This document shows, piece after piece, positions 30,365 through 43,962 of a DNA stretch of 64,000 nucleotides. The translations under genes were made by a program, and so were the position numbers. The notes below the pieces were generated by a model. The model did not search any database. It worked only from the letters and a program-made list of their open reading frames with translations, and was not told the DNA's origin. This DNA is from Bolinopsis microptera (lineage: Eukaryota; Ctenophora; Tentaculata; Lobata; Bolinopsidae), in NCBI RefSeq assembly GCF_026151205.1, contig NC_087082.1, positions 12,991,865-13,055,864 on the forward strand, read 5' to 3'. The stretch's first letter is position 1. Every line of letters starts with the position of its first letter.

Positions 30365-33300
30365 CAAACCAGGCCCCCATTCCTGAACCACTAATTACAG
30401 ACTACAATCAAACCAGGCCCCCATTCCTTAACAACTAATTACAGACTACAATCAAACCAGGCCCCCATTCCTGAACCACTAATTACAAACTACAATAAAA
30501 CCAGGCCCCCATTCCTGAACCACTAATTACAGACTACAATCAAACCAGGCCCCCATTCCTGAACCACTAATTACAAACTATAATCAAACCAGGCCCCCAT
30601 TCCTGAACCACTAATTACAGACTACAATCAAACCAGGCCCCCATTCCTGAACCACTAATTACAGACTATAATCAAACCAGGCCCCCATTCCTGAACAACT
30701 AATTACAAACTACAATCAAACCAGGCCCCCATTCCTGAACCACTAACTACAAACTACAATCAAACCAGGCCCCCATTCCTGAACCACTAATTACAGACTA
30801 AAATCAAACCAGGCCCCCATTCCTGAACCACTAATTACAAACTATAATCAAACCAGGCCCCCATTCCTGAACCACTAATTACAGACTACAATCAAACCAG
30901 GCCCCCATTCCTGAACCACTAATTACAGACTACAATCAAACCAGGCCCCCATTCCTTAACAACTAATTACAAACTACAATCAAACCAGGCCCCCATTCCT
31001 GAACCACTAATTACAGACTACAATAAAACCAGGCCCCCATTCCTTAACAACTAATTACAAACTACAATCAAACCAGGCCCCCATTCCTGAACCACTAATT
31101 ACAGACTACAATCAAACCAGGCCCCCATTCCTGAACCACTAACTACAAACTACAATCAAACCAGGCCCCCATTCCTGAACAACTAATTACAGACTACAAT
31201 CAAACCAGGCCCCCATTCCTGAACCACTAATTACAGACTACAATCAAACCAGGCCCCCATTCCTGAACCACTAATTACAGACTACAATAAAACCAGGCCC
31301 CCATTCCTTAACAACTAATTACAAACTACAATCAAACCAGGCCCCCATTCCTGAACCACTAATTACAGACTACAATCAAACCAGGCCCCCATTCCTGAAC
31401 CACTAATTACAGACTACAATCAAACCAGGCCCCCATTCCTGAACCACTAATTACAGACTACAATCAAACCAGGCCCCCATTCCTGAACCACTAATTACAG
31501 ACTACAATCAAACCAGGCCCCCATTCCTGAACCACTAATTTCAAACTACAATCAAACCAGGCCCCCATTCCTTAACAACTAATTACAGACTACAATCAAA
31601 CCAGGCCCCCATTCCTGAACCACTAATTACAGACTACAATCAAACCAGGCCCCCATTCCTGAACCACTAATTTCAAACTACAATCAAACCAGGCCCCCAT
31701 TCCTGAACCACTAATTACAGACTACAATCAAACCAGGCCCCCATTCCTGAACCACTAATTTCAAACTACAATCAAACCAGGCCCCCATTCCTGAACCACT
31801 AATTACAGACTACAATCAAACCAGGCCCCCATTCCTTAACAACTAATTACAAACTACAATCAAACCAGGCCCCCATTCCTGAACCACTAATTACAGACTA
31901 CAATAAAACCAGGCCCCCATTCCTGAACCACTAATTACAGACTACAATCAAACCAGGCCCCCATTCCTTAACAACTAATTACAGACTACAATCAAACCAG
32001 GCCCCCATTCCTGAACCACTAATTACAGACTATAATCAAACCAGGCCCCCATTCCTGAACCACTAATTTCAAACTACAATCAAACCAGGCCCCCATTCCT
32101 TAACAACTAATTACAGACTACAATCAAACCAGGCCCCCATTCCTTAACAACTAATTACAGACTACAATCAAACCAGGCCCCCATTCCTGAACCACTAATT
32201 ACAGACTACAATCAAACCAGGCCCCCATTCCTGAACCACTAATTTCAAACTACAATCAAACCAGGCCCCCATTCCTGAACCACTAATTACAGACTACAAT
32301 CAAACCAGGCCCCCATTCCTGAACCACTAATTTCAAACTACAATCAAACCAGGCCCCCATTCCTTAACAACTAATTACAGACTACAATCAAACCAGGCCC
32401 CCATTCCTTAACAACTAATTACAGACTACAATCAAACCAGGCCCCCATTCCTGAACCACTAATTACAGACTACAATCAAACCAGGCCCCCATTCCTGAAC
32501 CACTAATTTCAAACTACAATCAAACCAGGCCCCCATTCCTGAACCACTAATTACAGACTACAATCAAACCAGGCCCCCATTCCTGAACCACTAATTACAG
32601 ACTACAATCAAACCAGGCCCCCATTCCTGAACCACTAATTACAAACTACAATCAAACCAGGCCCCCATTCCTGAACCACTAATTACAGACTACAATCAAA
32701 CCAGGCCCCCATTCCTGAACCACTAATTACAGACTACAATCAAACCAGGCCCCCATTCCTGAACCACTAATTACAGACTACAATAAAACCAGGCCCCCAT
32801 TCCTTAACAACTAATTACAGACTACAATCAAACCAGGCCCCCATTCCTGAACAACTAATTACAAACTACAATCAAACCAGGCCCCCATTCCTGAACCACT
32901 AATTACAGACTACAATCAAACCAGGCCCCCATTCCTGAACCACTAATTACAGACTACAATCAAACCAGGCCTACATTCCTGAACAACTAATTACAAACTA
33001 CAATCAAACCAGGCCCCCATTCCTGAACCACTAATTACAAACTATAATCAAACCAGGCCCCCATTCCTGAACCACTAATTACAGACTACAATCAAACCAG
33101 GCCCCCATTCCTGAACCACTAATTACAGACTACAATCAAACCAGGCCCCCATTCCTGAACCACTAATTACAAACTATAATCAAACCAGGCCCCCATTCCT
33201 GAACCACTAATTACAGACTACAATCAAACCAGGCCCCCATTCCTGAACCACTAATTACAAACTATAATCAAACCAGGCCCCCATTCCTGAACAACTAATT

Positions 33301-34938
33301 ACAAACTACAATCAAACCAGGCCCCCATTCCTGAACCACTAATTACAGACTACAATCAAACCAGGCCCCCATTCCTGAACCACTAATTACAGACTACAAT
33401 CAAACCAGGCCCCCATTCCTGAACCACTAATTACAGACTACAATAAAACCAGGCCCCCATTCCTTAACAACTAATTACAAACTACAATCAAACCAGGCCC
33501 CCATTCCCGAACCACTAATTACAGACTACAATAAAACCAGGCCCCCATTCCTTAACAACTAATTACAAACTACAATCAAACCAGGCCCCCATTCCTGAAC
33601 CACTAATTACAGACTAAAATAAAACCAGGCCCCCATTCCTGAACCACTAATTACAGACTAAAATCAAACCAGGCCCCCATTCCTGAACCACTAATTACAA
33701 ACTACAATCAAACCAGGCCCCCATTCCTGAACCACTAATTACAGACTACAATCAAACCAGGCCCCCATTCCTGAACCACTAATTAAAGACTACAATCAAA
33801 CCAGGCCCCCATTCTTGAACCACTAATTACAGACTACAATAAAACCAGGCCCCCATTCCTTAACAACTAATTACAAACTACAATCAAACCAGGCCCCCAT
33901 TCCTGAACCACTAATTACAGACTACAATAAAACCAGGCCCCCATTCCTTAACAACTAATTACAAACTACAATCAAACCAGGCCCCAATTCCTGAACAACT
34001 AATTACAGACTACAATCAAACCAGGCCCCCATTCCTGAACCACTAATTACAGACTACAATCAAACCAGGCCCCCATTCCTTAACAACTAATTACAAACTA
34101 CAATCAAACCAGGCCCCCATTCCTGAACCACTAATTACAGACTACAATCAAACCAGGCCCCCATTCCTTAACAACTAATTACAAACTACAATCAAACCAG
34201 GCCCCCATTCTTGAACCACTAATTACAGACTACAATCAAACCAGGCCCCCATTCCTGAACCACTAATTACAAACTATAATCAAACCAGGCCCCCATTCCT
34301 GAACCACTAATTACAGACTACAATCAAACCAGGCCCCCATTCCTGAACCACTAATTACAGACTACAATCAAACCAGGCCCCCATTCCTGAACCACTAATT
34401 ACAGACTACAATCAAACCAGGCCCCCATTCCTGAACCACTAATTACAGACTACAATAAAACCAGGCCCCCATTCCTGAACCACTAACTACAAACTACAAT
34501 CAAACCAGGCCCCCATTCCTGAACAACTAATTACAGACTACAATCAAACCAGGCCCCCATTCCTGAACAACTAATTACAAACTACAATCAAACCAGGCCC
34601 CAATTCTTGAACCACTAATTACAAACTACAATCAAACCAGGCCCCCATTCTTGAACCACTAATTACAGACTACAATCAAACCAGGCCCCCATTCCTGAAC
34701 CACTAATTACAAACTACAATCAAACCAGGCCCCCATTCCTGAACAACTAATTACAAACTACAATCAAACCAGGCCCCCATTCCTGAACAACTAATTACAG
34801 ACTACAATCAAACCAGGCCCCCATTCCTGAACCACTAATTACAAACTACAATCAAACCAGGCCCCCATTCCTGAACAACTAATTACAGACTACAATCAAA
34901 CCAGGCCCCCATTCCTGAACAACTAATTACAGACTACA
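30365..34938. repeat. 44-bp satellite array, about 104 copies in exact register
   Basis: Head-to-tail units CAAACCAGGCCCCCATTCCT, GAACCACTAATTACAGACTA, CAAT. The span is 103 full units plus 42 bp, so there is no net insertion or deletion across 4.57 kb. Variation is by substitution only, mainly ctgaacc/cttaaca, attacag/attacaa/atttcaa, tacaat/tataat and aatcaaa/aataaaa. Variants are linked within units (ccttaacaac usually with aaactac). The array lies between the two large minus-strand genes. No ORF of length crosses it. Confidence 0.98.
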
Positions 34939-37900
34939 GTTTCTGTTCCTAAGAAGCAGCTTCTTTCCCGATTCTAGACCATCTAATGCAGAAAATCGAT
35001 ATCTCCATGTGACAAATTTGCGTGGATCCTGCATGACCCGATGCAGAAATCAAAGTTTATTCCAAATTCGTCCAATTCTTGATTCTGTTGGAGAAAGAGT
35101 TTACAGTAATAGTTTAATTCTAGCGAGTTCTGGTTCTATCACAAAAGAGATAATTACTCGGAGGATTCGTGAATAAAAAATTTTGTAACGATTAAAAAAA
35201 AATCAAAAATCGAAAAATTCCAGCTTTGAAGTCTAACCTAGAAGTAAAACACTCCTCATCACTTCAAACAGGATGAAGATAAAACTTGATGATAAGTCTA
35301 AAAAACTTATCCCAAAAACCTATAAATACAAAGAGCTTGAGTCCGACACAGCACATTGCACAGATGTGGTATAATTGAAACTTTGCGTATGCGGTATGTG
35401 ACTACGGACTACCTAGTACCTACCGCCTAGTCTTGAAGCTTTATTATAGATAATACTATATTGACCCTGATGTCATATTAAATTATAGCGATCTAATAGC
35501 TTTATCTGTTTATGGGAGCTAAAAGAAAGTACTGCCCCCAGACAAAAGACTCAGCTTTAAAAGTTCGGATCCACTCAGACGACGCGCGTCACGGCCAAGA
35601 ACCGCTCATCATAACATCTCGAACCAGCAATATTTATTTAAAACATTTAAATGCTCCACTCGAACCGTGGACAGGAGCATTTATAAAATGGAATGTGAGC
35701 TCGCTGCAGCAGCTCAGAAAGATGCTCCACTTCAGCACTCTCAGCTCCTTCCACTCTGTGATAATCTAATTCCTCTCGCGTCAAGATTGATAACCAGGCC
35801 AGTTAAATCATATCCGATATAACGGGATTCTGCGCTAACCCTCATTATGCCTTTTGGAGAGGGGAGTGAGCAGTTTAAATTGCAGTCGAGCTTGAAACTG
35901 GGGTTGTGAGATTTACAGGAACAAGAGATGCGATTGTAAACATCGAGCAAACCAAAACTTGATATATGCAGCGAAATATGCTTAGTTGCATTGATTTAAC
36001 TTGAATGGATTATGTTGAAATGATCAAATCGAAATATTGCTAGATCGGTGTAACTTCAGAATCATATGGCAAATTTCACTGCAGTTATCTACCATGATTG
36101 GGCAGCATAAGCCATTAAGATATGTCTATGTTTAGTCAATATCAGTGCCTAACAAGGAAGATATACCCTTGTTAACAGTAACCATCTCAACAATGAGCGG
36201 GTAACAACATGATACTAACCATACAGTTAAATTAATAATCACAAAAATTTAGGGATTGACGTCGCGTCTGGAGAGATTATATCCGGTGCTCAACTCAAGA
36301 GTGAAATTAGAGTGACCAATAGAGTGTGCAGGATTTTAATAATGTGAATCTGCAGATTTAAATATGTAGCGAGAGTTTTCGTCAGAATTAGGTGACGCAG
36401 GTGTTTATGGTTACGACAAAGTTTGGATTGTATTTAAAATGGCATTACATTAGAGAACGCTTAGCAAACATATTTTGGAATTGTTCTGGGGGCTCTATGT
36501 AGTCAAAAAAATGCTTACAATGACGTCAACGTTCGATTAAAAGGGAGCAACATGTTCTGAAATTGGTCATACTATAGTAATGCTATTACTATGTAACCAA
36601 TATATATCTCTAGGCTGAACATTTGGTATCATTCCTAGGACGAGAACTTGTTCTCACATCAAATATGTGTTTTAGATACAATATATCAAATCAAGTGAGC
36701 ACCAATTACGGACTAAAAGTAATAGTAAAGGGATGGGCGAATACAAGACGTTGTTGGCAGTTAAAGATTCCGGTCGATGTGACGTCATTTGTAAATGCTC
36801 TTGAATAATTTCACAACAGGAAATTATTCGTGCTGAAGTTATGCCACTACCACGCGACGAAATCGGGTGTTATTTCGTTATAGATACAGATTTTCTGCAG
36901 AACACAACTGCAGATATTTCATGTCAATTTGATAGGTTGACCTGAGCCTGTTAAATTGTGGTATTAAATCAAAGTGGGATGAATTCTCGTGGTGTATTAT
37001 GCTGATTATACAGTTTATCTCATCTATACTATATTTTAAACTTGACGAAATCTCCCCGGCAACGGCATAAAAACACTAAAACTTCAATGAAAAAAATGTC
37101 AGCTCGCAAATGGAGTTGAAAACTCACAATTTTCAGCAGGTTAAAGAAAAAGGAAATGCAAAGGACATAGCATTCTTAGAATTTTTATTTATGCCTTCAA
37201 TTGTATGTAAATAACGTCGGAAGCGAGGGAAAATGAATCTTAGAATTATAGCGCAACTTGAACTTGACTGCGTCGTCCCTTAGATTAACTTCAAAGATTG
37301 CACGTTCGCGAGTAAGGCGTAAGCACAGATTGAAAATGCACGTTTTTATGCTTTATGATAGTCATGACTAACTCAAATTTACTCACACGCTATGATTAAT
37401 CATAACTTTGGCGGTGATTGATATTTTTGATGCAGTAAAAATATCGATTAGGGAATACTTAAAACTAATTGTCGTCTAATAAAAAATCCATACTTCCTAC
37501 AGTATGGAGCTAGACGAAGGAGAGAAATTGGAACATACCTGATTCTATATTTCCTCGAATATAGCTTTTGACTAGCGGGTTTCTAGTTATGTATGATATG
37601 CAGGATTGACTGAAGATAATTCCACTCAACTGTTTTTGGATTTTGTGCAACTTAATTTGTCTCCACTAATATGTTCTCAAACATAATTGTTCACCTAATT
37701 TTAAAGCTTCACTAGTATATTGATTACCCACTACGATAACGTACGCACTACGCTTTACCCATTTTACGCCCCTAACCCCTGTTCCCTACGGTGAAAACTT
37801 ACCCTGGAAAAGATATCATCATGCAATAACAGTAAATAATTTAATATGCCAAAATAAAATGAACTCCAATATATACAAGGCTCACTATCTGAACAGTAAT

Positions 37901-38044
37901 TTGAGGCTGAAACAATAATAACGTAAAAGGCTGTAAAATCGTTTAAAACGTATGAAAAAATAAAGTTTTATCATCATTTATTAATAAGTTTGTTATCAAT
38001 TCAATAATCGCTAGCACAGCTCCAATATCATTCCCGCAGAACAA
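34939..38044. other. Intergenic, downstream of the CCDC142-like gene
   Basis: No gene is supported. A TATAAATA box at 35322-35329 on the plus strand is followed about 65-80 bases later by short open frames, but there is no credible product (35512-35769 has no motif). The last 70 bases hold the 3' UTR of the CCDC142-like gene. The array at 30365-34938 borders it on the left. Confidence 0.4.
37977..37982 (-). terminator. AATAAA polyadenylation signal of the CCDC142-like gene
   Basis: The minus strand reads AATAAA 62 nt downstream of the TAA stop (38045-38047). Position and sequence fit a short 3' UTR for the gene. Confidence 0.5.
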
Positions 38045-41000
38045 TTATTTAAAAAAACCAGTATATCCAGGAAGCTGTAAGATCACATGGTGATTTCTAG
38101 CCTCTCTTTTACGAGCTTCTTTTGCCGCATTTTGAAGTGATCTGATACGTTGTCTGCGTCCACCTGAATAATATTATTAAAAGTTTTAAGAAACACGTGA
38201 CGTAGCCCAACACCCAACAGGGGATCTTCATTTAGACATTTACAAAATCAATGATAATAATATATCTAATATCCACGAAGTTCTATTGTCAATTTTGACA
38301 TTTCCTGCTACGGGCTTATAAATGAAAACTGCTGTATTAATGAGTTTTGCCATTGACTGATGTCTGATGGTATTAGTAAATTTGACTGTGAATTTATTGA
38401 ATTTATTGGGTATAAACGACTATCGGTGATGATCAACTAAAGCAATGGTATTAGTTAGCTTATGTGGTTTAATACGTGCTAAGATCATATAAAATAATAG
38501 AGTTAAAATCAGAGATGACTGATCAGAAGGCATTGCTTACACTACAATTGTTGTTGAGCCGAAACAGAAGAAATAAACATGACAGTGGTTTAAGGGCACT
38601 CCTTATGTGGACCAATAAACGAGTAACGGAGATGTGAACCTGTAAAACTCAAAACAAAACCATGCAAATTTAAGGACTAAAATCCATGACGCTCTGGAGT
38701 CTGAACACAGTTACTGCTTTACTTAGGACTTATAGGATATTTTGTAAAAAAACAATTTCCACCATCGAATTTCCATAATTTCTTGAATAAACGATGTATT
38801 ACGATTACATTTCCATTAATCGCAGTAAAGTTAAAACCTCTGAGTCGGAGAGGGTTTCCCTAGCGTTGACCTCTGGTGGTTTGAGAGAGGATCTGGAGTG
38901 AGTTGAAAAGCTGCACTGTGTACAGAGTTGAGGGGCACTGAGCCTCTTCCAATTTCCACCAACTGGAGTTAGGATTTAAGTAATATAAAGGCTTTAAATT
39001 AGTTTACAGATTGGATACAATTTTTTGTCGTATCCGTTAGGACGTTAGGTTTGATTTTTATTCACGTAATAATTATGAAAATAGAATGGTGACTGGTAAA
39101 TATAAATCATATTTTTTATGGCGCGGCTGATTTCCAGATATGGAGATGATTGCAGTCATCCAAGTGGATTAAAACGTGGAAATAATAAAGTCTTACTACT
39201 TACTTTGCTTGTTGCATGTGCACCCGACCTTCAAACTCGGTTTTTTTCTTTTCAGAATCAAAGCATTCAAATCGTTTCTGAAATAAGAAAATCATGCCCC
39301 AAAAATCATAGGAGAGGTCACATGATCAACAATTTTCGAAACATTGACATTTGGTTTGCAGACAGGTTAATTATCCTATATTTAATAATATGTAAATCTA
39401 CCTCCCAAAATAAAATACTCCGACGTCAATGTGCTCATAAGAGAGGAAGTATTTAAAATTACGAATACGCAAGATTTCAATAACATGCACCCCACACGAC
39501 AGGAGCTCCTAATAATTGGATTTGATGCAGAAGGCGCAGTATTTACCATCTGAACTATGTTAGTGAGTATTTGGACAGCGGAAATAACGGTTTAAGGATA
39601 TGGACACTTCAGGATTTAAGCACTTCATACGATGTTAATTTTAGAAAAAGATACGGTAAAAAGTTTTCAGTCCGCGTCCGGATTTAAATATTAAATATGT
39701 ATTTAAGAAGACAAACCTGAGGTTAAGAACTATAGGCGAGGAGAGAATATCTTCAGCGGAGACAGGGGTGGTTTTAACGAGGTTAAGCACATAGTGAACA
39801 TCACTCTCCAACTTCATCACTCCACTTGAACTGAGTGAGACTGATTTAAATTGCCACGTCACACCAAAAAATATAATTTCAGGTGTGATGTCTCGTACCG
39901 CAACATCATGAAAGTGATTATAGGTAGATAACAAACTCTGAACTGGTAGTGGATCGGTTACATAATATTACGTAAGCCAGTTTTTGACTTTTTCAAACCC
40001 CCTCCCCCTAACGTAATAATATCTGATCGACCCCTAGTTTAAAGAAAAAGCTGCAGAAACATAATTAAGAGCATTAAGAGGTGACTGGACAGAAATAAAA
40101 TCATACCTGAAACTGATCTTCTTGTTGCTGACAAGGTGTTTCCCCAGCAACTGAGCAGTGTTGTTTATCAGCAAATGATGCACTCTCGTTAAGTATGGTT
40201 CGGGCAGGACAAGACTTGCGTCCGACACGATTTTTACTGATTCCATTATTTTCACCGCACACTTTGAGGGTACAGTCTCTGAAAAATGGAAAGGGTGTCA
40301 TCATCAGCGGATGAAAATGATAAGCAGCTGGCCAAGAAAAATGAGATGATCAAACAATGGAAGGATTTCTTTAGTCGTGCCTACCGTAAATGTCTTGCTT
40401 CCAGTAGGACACATTAGGCAAGGACTCCGACAGTCCTTGACTGAGGGTAGAACTCAGTGGAGAAGATAATTGTTGGAGCACCCAGTCAGGAGCTTCCTGG
40501 AAATATCAAATGTTAGGAAAACTTTTAACATGTCTTGCCACAAATAGGGGCCGCGAGGAATATTTTCGCTAGCCATCAGAAGTAATATATTTGAGTAAAT
40601 ATCTTCCCATATCGATCGCATCTTTCTCCAAGAAGATCTTCTCTCGGTTGTGAATTGGGCTGATGCTAACAACATGGAGCTTAACGAGGAAAAGTTCCAG
40701 CTTCTACAACACGGCAAACACCGTACACTAGTGTCAATTACCTCATTTGGTTCAACTCATTTGCCTCTAGAGCCTTTGCACTGTACAACGTGGTCCCTCC
40801 TAGCATCAAGTCCCTCCTAACCTTGACAACTTTCAAACCTGCTCTTGATGCTTTCCTCAATGAATTCCCTGACACTCCACCAACATCTGGGTACACTGGA
40901 CAGAACAGGAACTCAATGCTGGAGTGGGCCGGTGGCACGTGTCTCTGACGCGCTACTACTTGGCGGTGGAGATGCAAGACATTCTTGGCCTGGTAGCACT

Positions 41001-43962
41001 CTAGCTTGGAACCCAACCCAAGTATTAAGTAACCTAATTAAGTAATAGGGAAATTGCGATACATTTTTGGCCTTTGTGTGTTAGCCACATATGAGGGAAA
41101 TTGGTAGAGTTTTGGAGGGTGGAGATGCGGAATTTCCCCCTTTTAACTTTTAAAGAACCAAAAGGACTGCATAATGTTAAGAATCGCAACATACAGTCGA
41201 CATCGGATTATGAAATCAATCAAATTAATTCCCCTTCAAAAATTTCAATCTGTCACCGATGTGTTGGTTAGTTACAGCGGCTGTAAATTTGAAAAGGAAT
41301 CTTTAATAAGGTTATTGTTTATTATGATATCTGATATCGCGTGCATGATTTCACATTCATGATGTTATTAACTTCATGACCATGTCATGTCTCAATATGT
41401 TCATGCAGCGCAATTTAACCGGCCATGCAGCTAGCCGCGCGCTAGCTAGCGCGCGTCCTCTTCGCGCCATATTATGTAAAACGTATTATCCGCGCGTTCC
41501 AACAAGTTCATTTTCTGGGAGGACCAGAATGCAATTTTCAAGGGTACCGATGTAATTATTGTAACTCATGACCAGTGGGCAGTGACCGCGAGACAGCATC
41601 GAAATAACAAACACTGTATACATTAAATACACACAAAACTGATGCCAAACTGTAGAATAACAGCATCGTCTCTATTCACGTGGGAAATAACCTTTAGTAA
41701 TAAATTTGTTTCCAAAACAAACCTGGAGTAATTCAATATTCTCTTTGGTATGACCGAGATTCTTCAGATAGCATTGTGATAGATATGGAGGCACCCGTAA
41801 TTCACCTGCAAATGAAAAGAACTTTACCAACAACGGTTATTCTCCTTAAAATATCCGAAAATTTTACTAAAGATAATTTTAGATTTTAAAACTTTGAGAA
41901 ATGTTATCATGATTATGTCAAGTGTCAAAAATTTGACAAAACAAAAAGGTAGACTCACCTGACACAGCCAATTGTTTGTGTAAAGAGTCTAGGTAAACAC
42001 TCAGTTCGTACAATTTAGCGATCGTCTCAAACAGCAGGCCATATTCTTTGGTAGATAGGAACTTTCCTAGCGCCCTGCAAGTTGGTTTCAATTAGATTTA
42101 GTAACTGAAGTCTCAAATATCATACTATTTGAGATACTTATCATGTAGGCTTATCATGTAGGCATATTCTTAAATTTTCATGAAATTTGCAGAATTGATT
42201 ACTCGTTGACAAGAGATAACAAATCATGTGCACGCAAGTCGCAAGGCCTCATATCATAACAAAGTTGCTAAGCTGCAACGTGCAAAGGCTGCTCTATCGG
42301 TACAGCATTAACAAGCACGTATGGTATATTTTCGAGTCAAAGTAACCATGTCATTTGGTTAGATGTGGTAGATTTTCTGAATTTTATCCTTTTGCACAGC
42401 ATTATCGATTGTCAGAAACTTGTCAAGAAATGTTCCCATGGGAATGACCTTGTATCATTTATATGTTATTCAACAATACTGAATACAGATGTTTAGATTT
42501 GTAGAATAAATTCTCACAGTACATACCTCCTGTAGCCCCTGAATATGTAGCGAAGAACTTGATTCAAGTGTTGGATATACTTTAACAGTAACATGATCTC
42601 TTCTTTACTGCTGCCTGAAAATAATATTTTATCATATCATCAACAGCATTAAGAAGTATCCAGCAACTGAGATTTTAATGGATTTCTGTGATTTACTAAT
42701 TATTCCCATATTATAGCAATTTCAAAAATGCATCTTACTGTTTACCAGATATTAGATAACATGATCATAATAATAGTTAAAGTGTAATGTTTTTACAAGC
42801 AATATTCTGACCAATTTAAATGTGCCAATTCAAATTGTCATAACTTTTAAAATGTTTAATGTCGACTTCATAGAACTGCCAGTAATTAAGCTCGCTTTAA
42901 TGTCCACTTATCGCAGACATTGCACTATAGTCTATTATATAGCATGCGTTATTTGTTTCCGTGAGCAGCAATAGAACACAGCTCATTACACAACATTAGA
43001 CCTCTCTACTCTCTGAATACTAACTAGTAACTTAGTAACGTTAGTGTTCAGTTGGTAACCTTACATCTATTTATAGATTTATATAATACAACCTCTCGTA
43101 CAAGTATTTTTAAAGAGACTCAGTATGATTCATATCTTAAACTATACAACTTAAGATGAAATGTGTTGCATCATAATGTATAATAGAACTAACTACTTAA
43201 AGAGAAACAGTTAACTTATCAATATATAAACTAGATTCAAATTATCCCAAAGTAGCGACAACATTCATAGAACTCGACAAGTCGATCTCAAGGATTGATT
43301 AAACAAATCCTTAAATAAATAAATAAATAAAGTAAAACTTTAAACTTATAAGACTTCCTTTTATTTGTTACAACTAACACACCTGTGTAAACAAGGACAC
43401 AGGATTTTACTTGAATTTCTGGAGAACCCAAATGAACCTAAATATGAACTTCACGGTTGTCAAATCATAATTATCACGAAGGCCACCTGGATTATTAACC
43501 AGGTACATAAAATATATATGCTAGAAATGGGATATTAGGACATTAAAATGTCAAACCGTATGATAGATTTATAATGTTATATAATATAGAGTTATTCCGG
43601 ATTTAAGACACCGAGAAAGAGCCGGCATATTAGACAGATCAAAGTAATAAGTAATAAACACTCTGTCTGTGTCCACGAATTTTATAGATACTGCTAAGAA
43701 TTTACCACTATATTGGTTATACAGTAAACCCCCGATTTACCGTATGGCGTACAGTCGTGGGTAAATCGTGGTCAGGAGGAATTTTGGCGCTTTTTCAAGA
43801 AAATGTATGGACTTTCATTGAGCCACATAATTATCATTACGAGTTACTTACTCGAGTCGCTGAGAGCAAGATAAGAGAGTTTGTTAAAGTGTCGAGTGAG
43901 AACGTCGTTAATATCCTTCTTAATAGCACCTAACTGTATCTGTCCAAATATCTCCTCGATAC
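38045..43962 (-). CDS. Exons 11-19 of the CCDC142-like gene
   Basis: Short exons of helical sequence: IEEIFGQIQLGAIKKDINDV, EYGLLFETIAKLYELSVYLD, LRVPPYLSQCYLKNLGHT, then LPNVSYWKQDIYETVPSKCA. Next come LINNTAQLLGKHLV, SSGVMKLESDVHYVLNLVKT and WWKLEEAQCPSTLYTVQLFN. The last exon has a basic helix (GRRQRIRSLQNAAKEARKRE) and ends LPGYTGFFK. The exon 17 acceptor is at 39830 (after tctcactcag); the AG 12 bases upstream breaks phase. Confidence 0.65.

Noticed and set aside
30365-34938. CRISPR-like array of regular repeats
   Set aside because: Units are contiguous with no unique spacers and there are no cas genes; this is a eukaryotic minisatellite.
35321-35769. TATAAATA box followed by an 85-codon ORF
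   Set aside because: The ORF has no motif, and AT-rich DNA gives such boxes by chance.
40738-41016. 92-aa minus-strand ORF in the intron of the CCDC142-like gene
   Set aside because: It is the shadow of the plus-strand LINE fragment.
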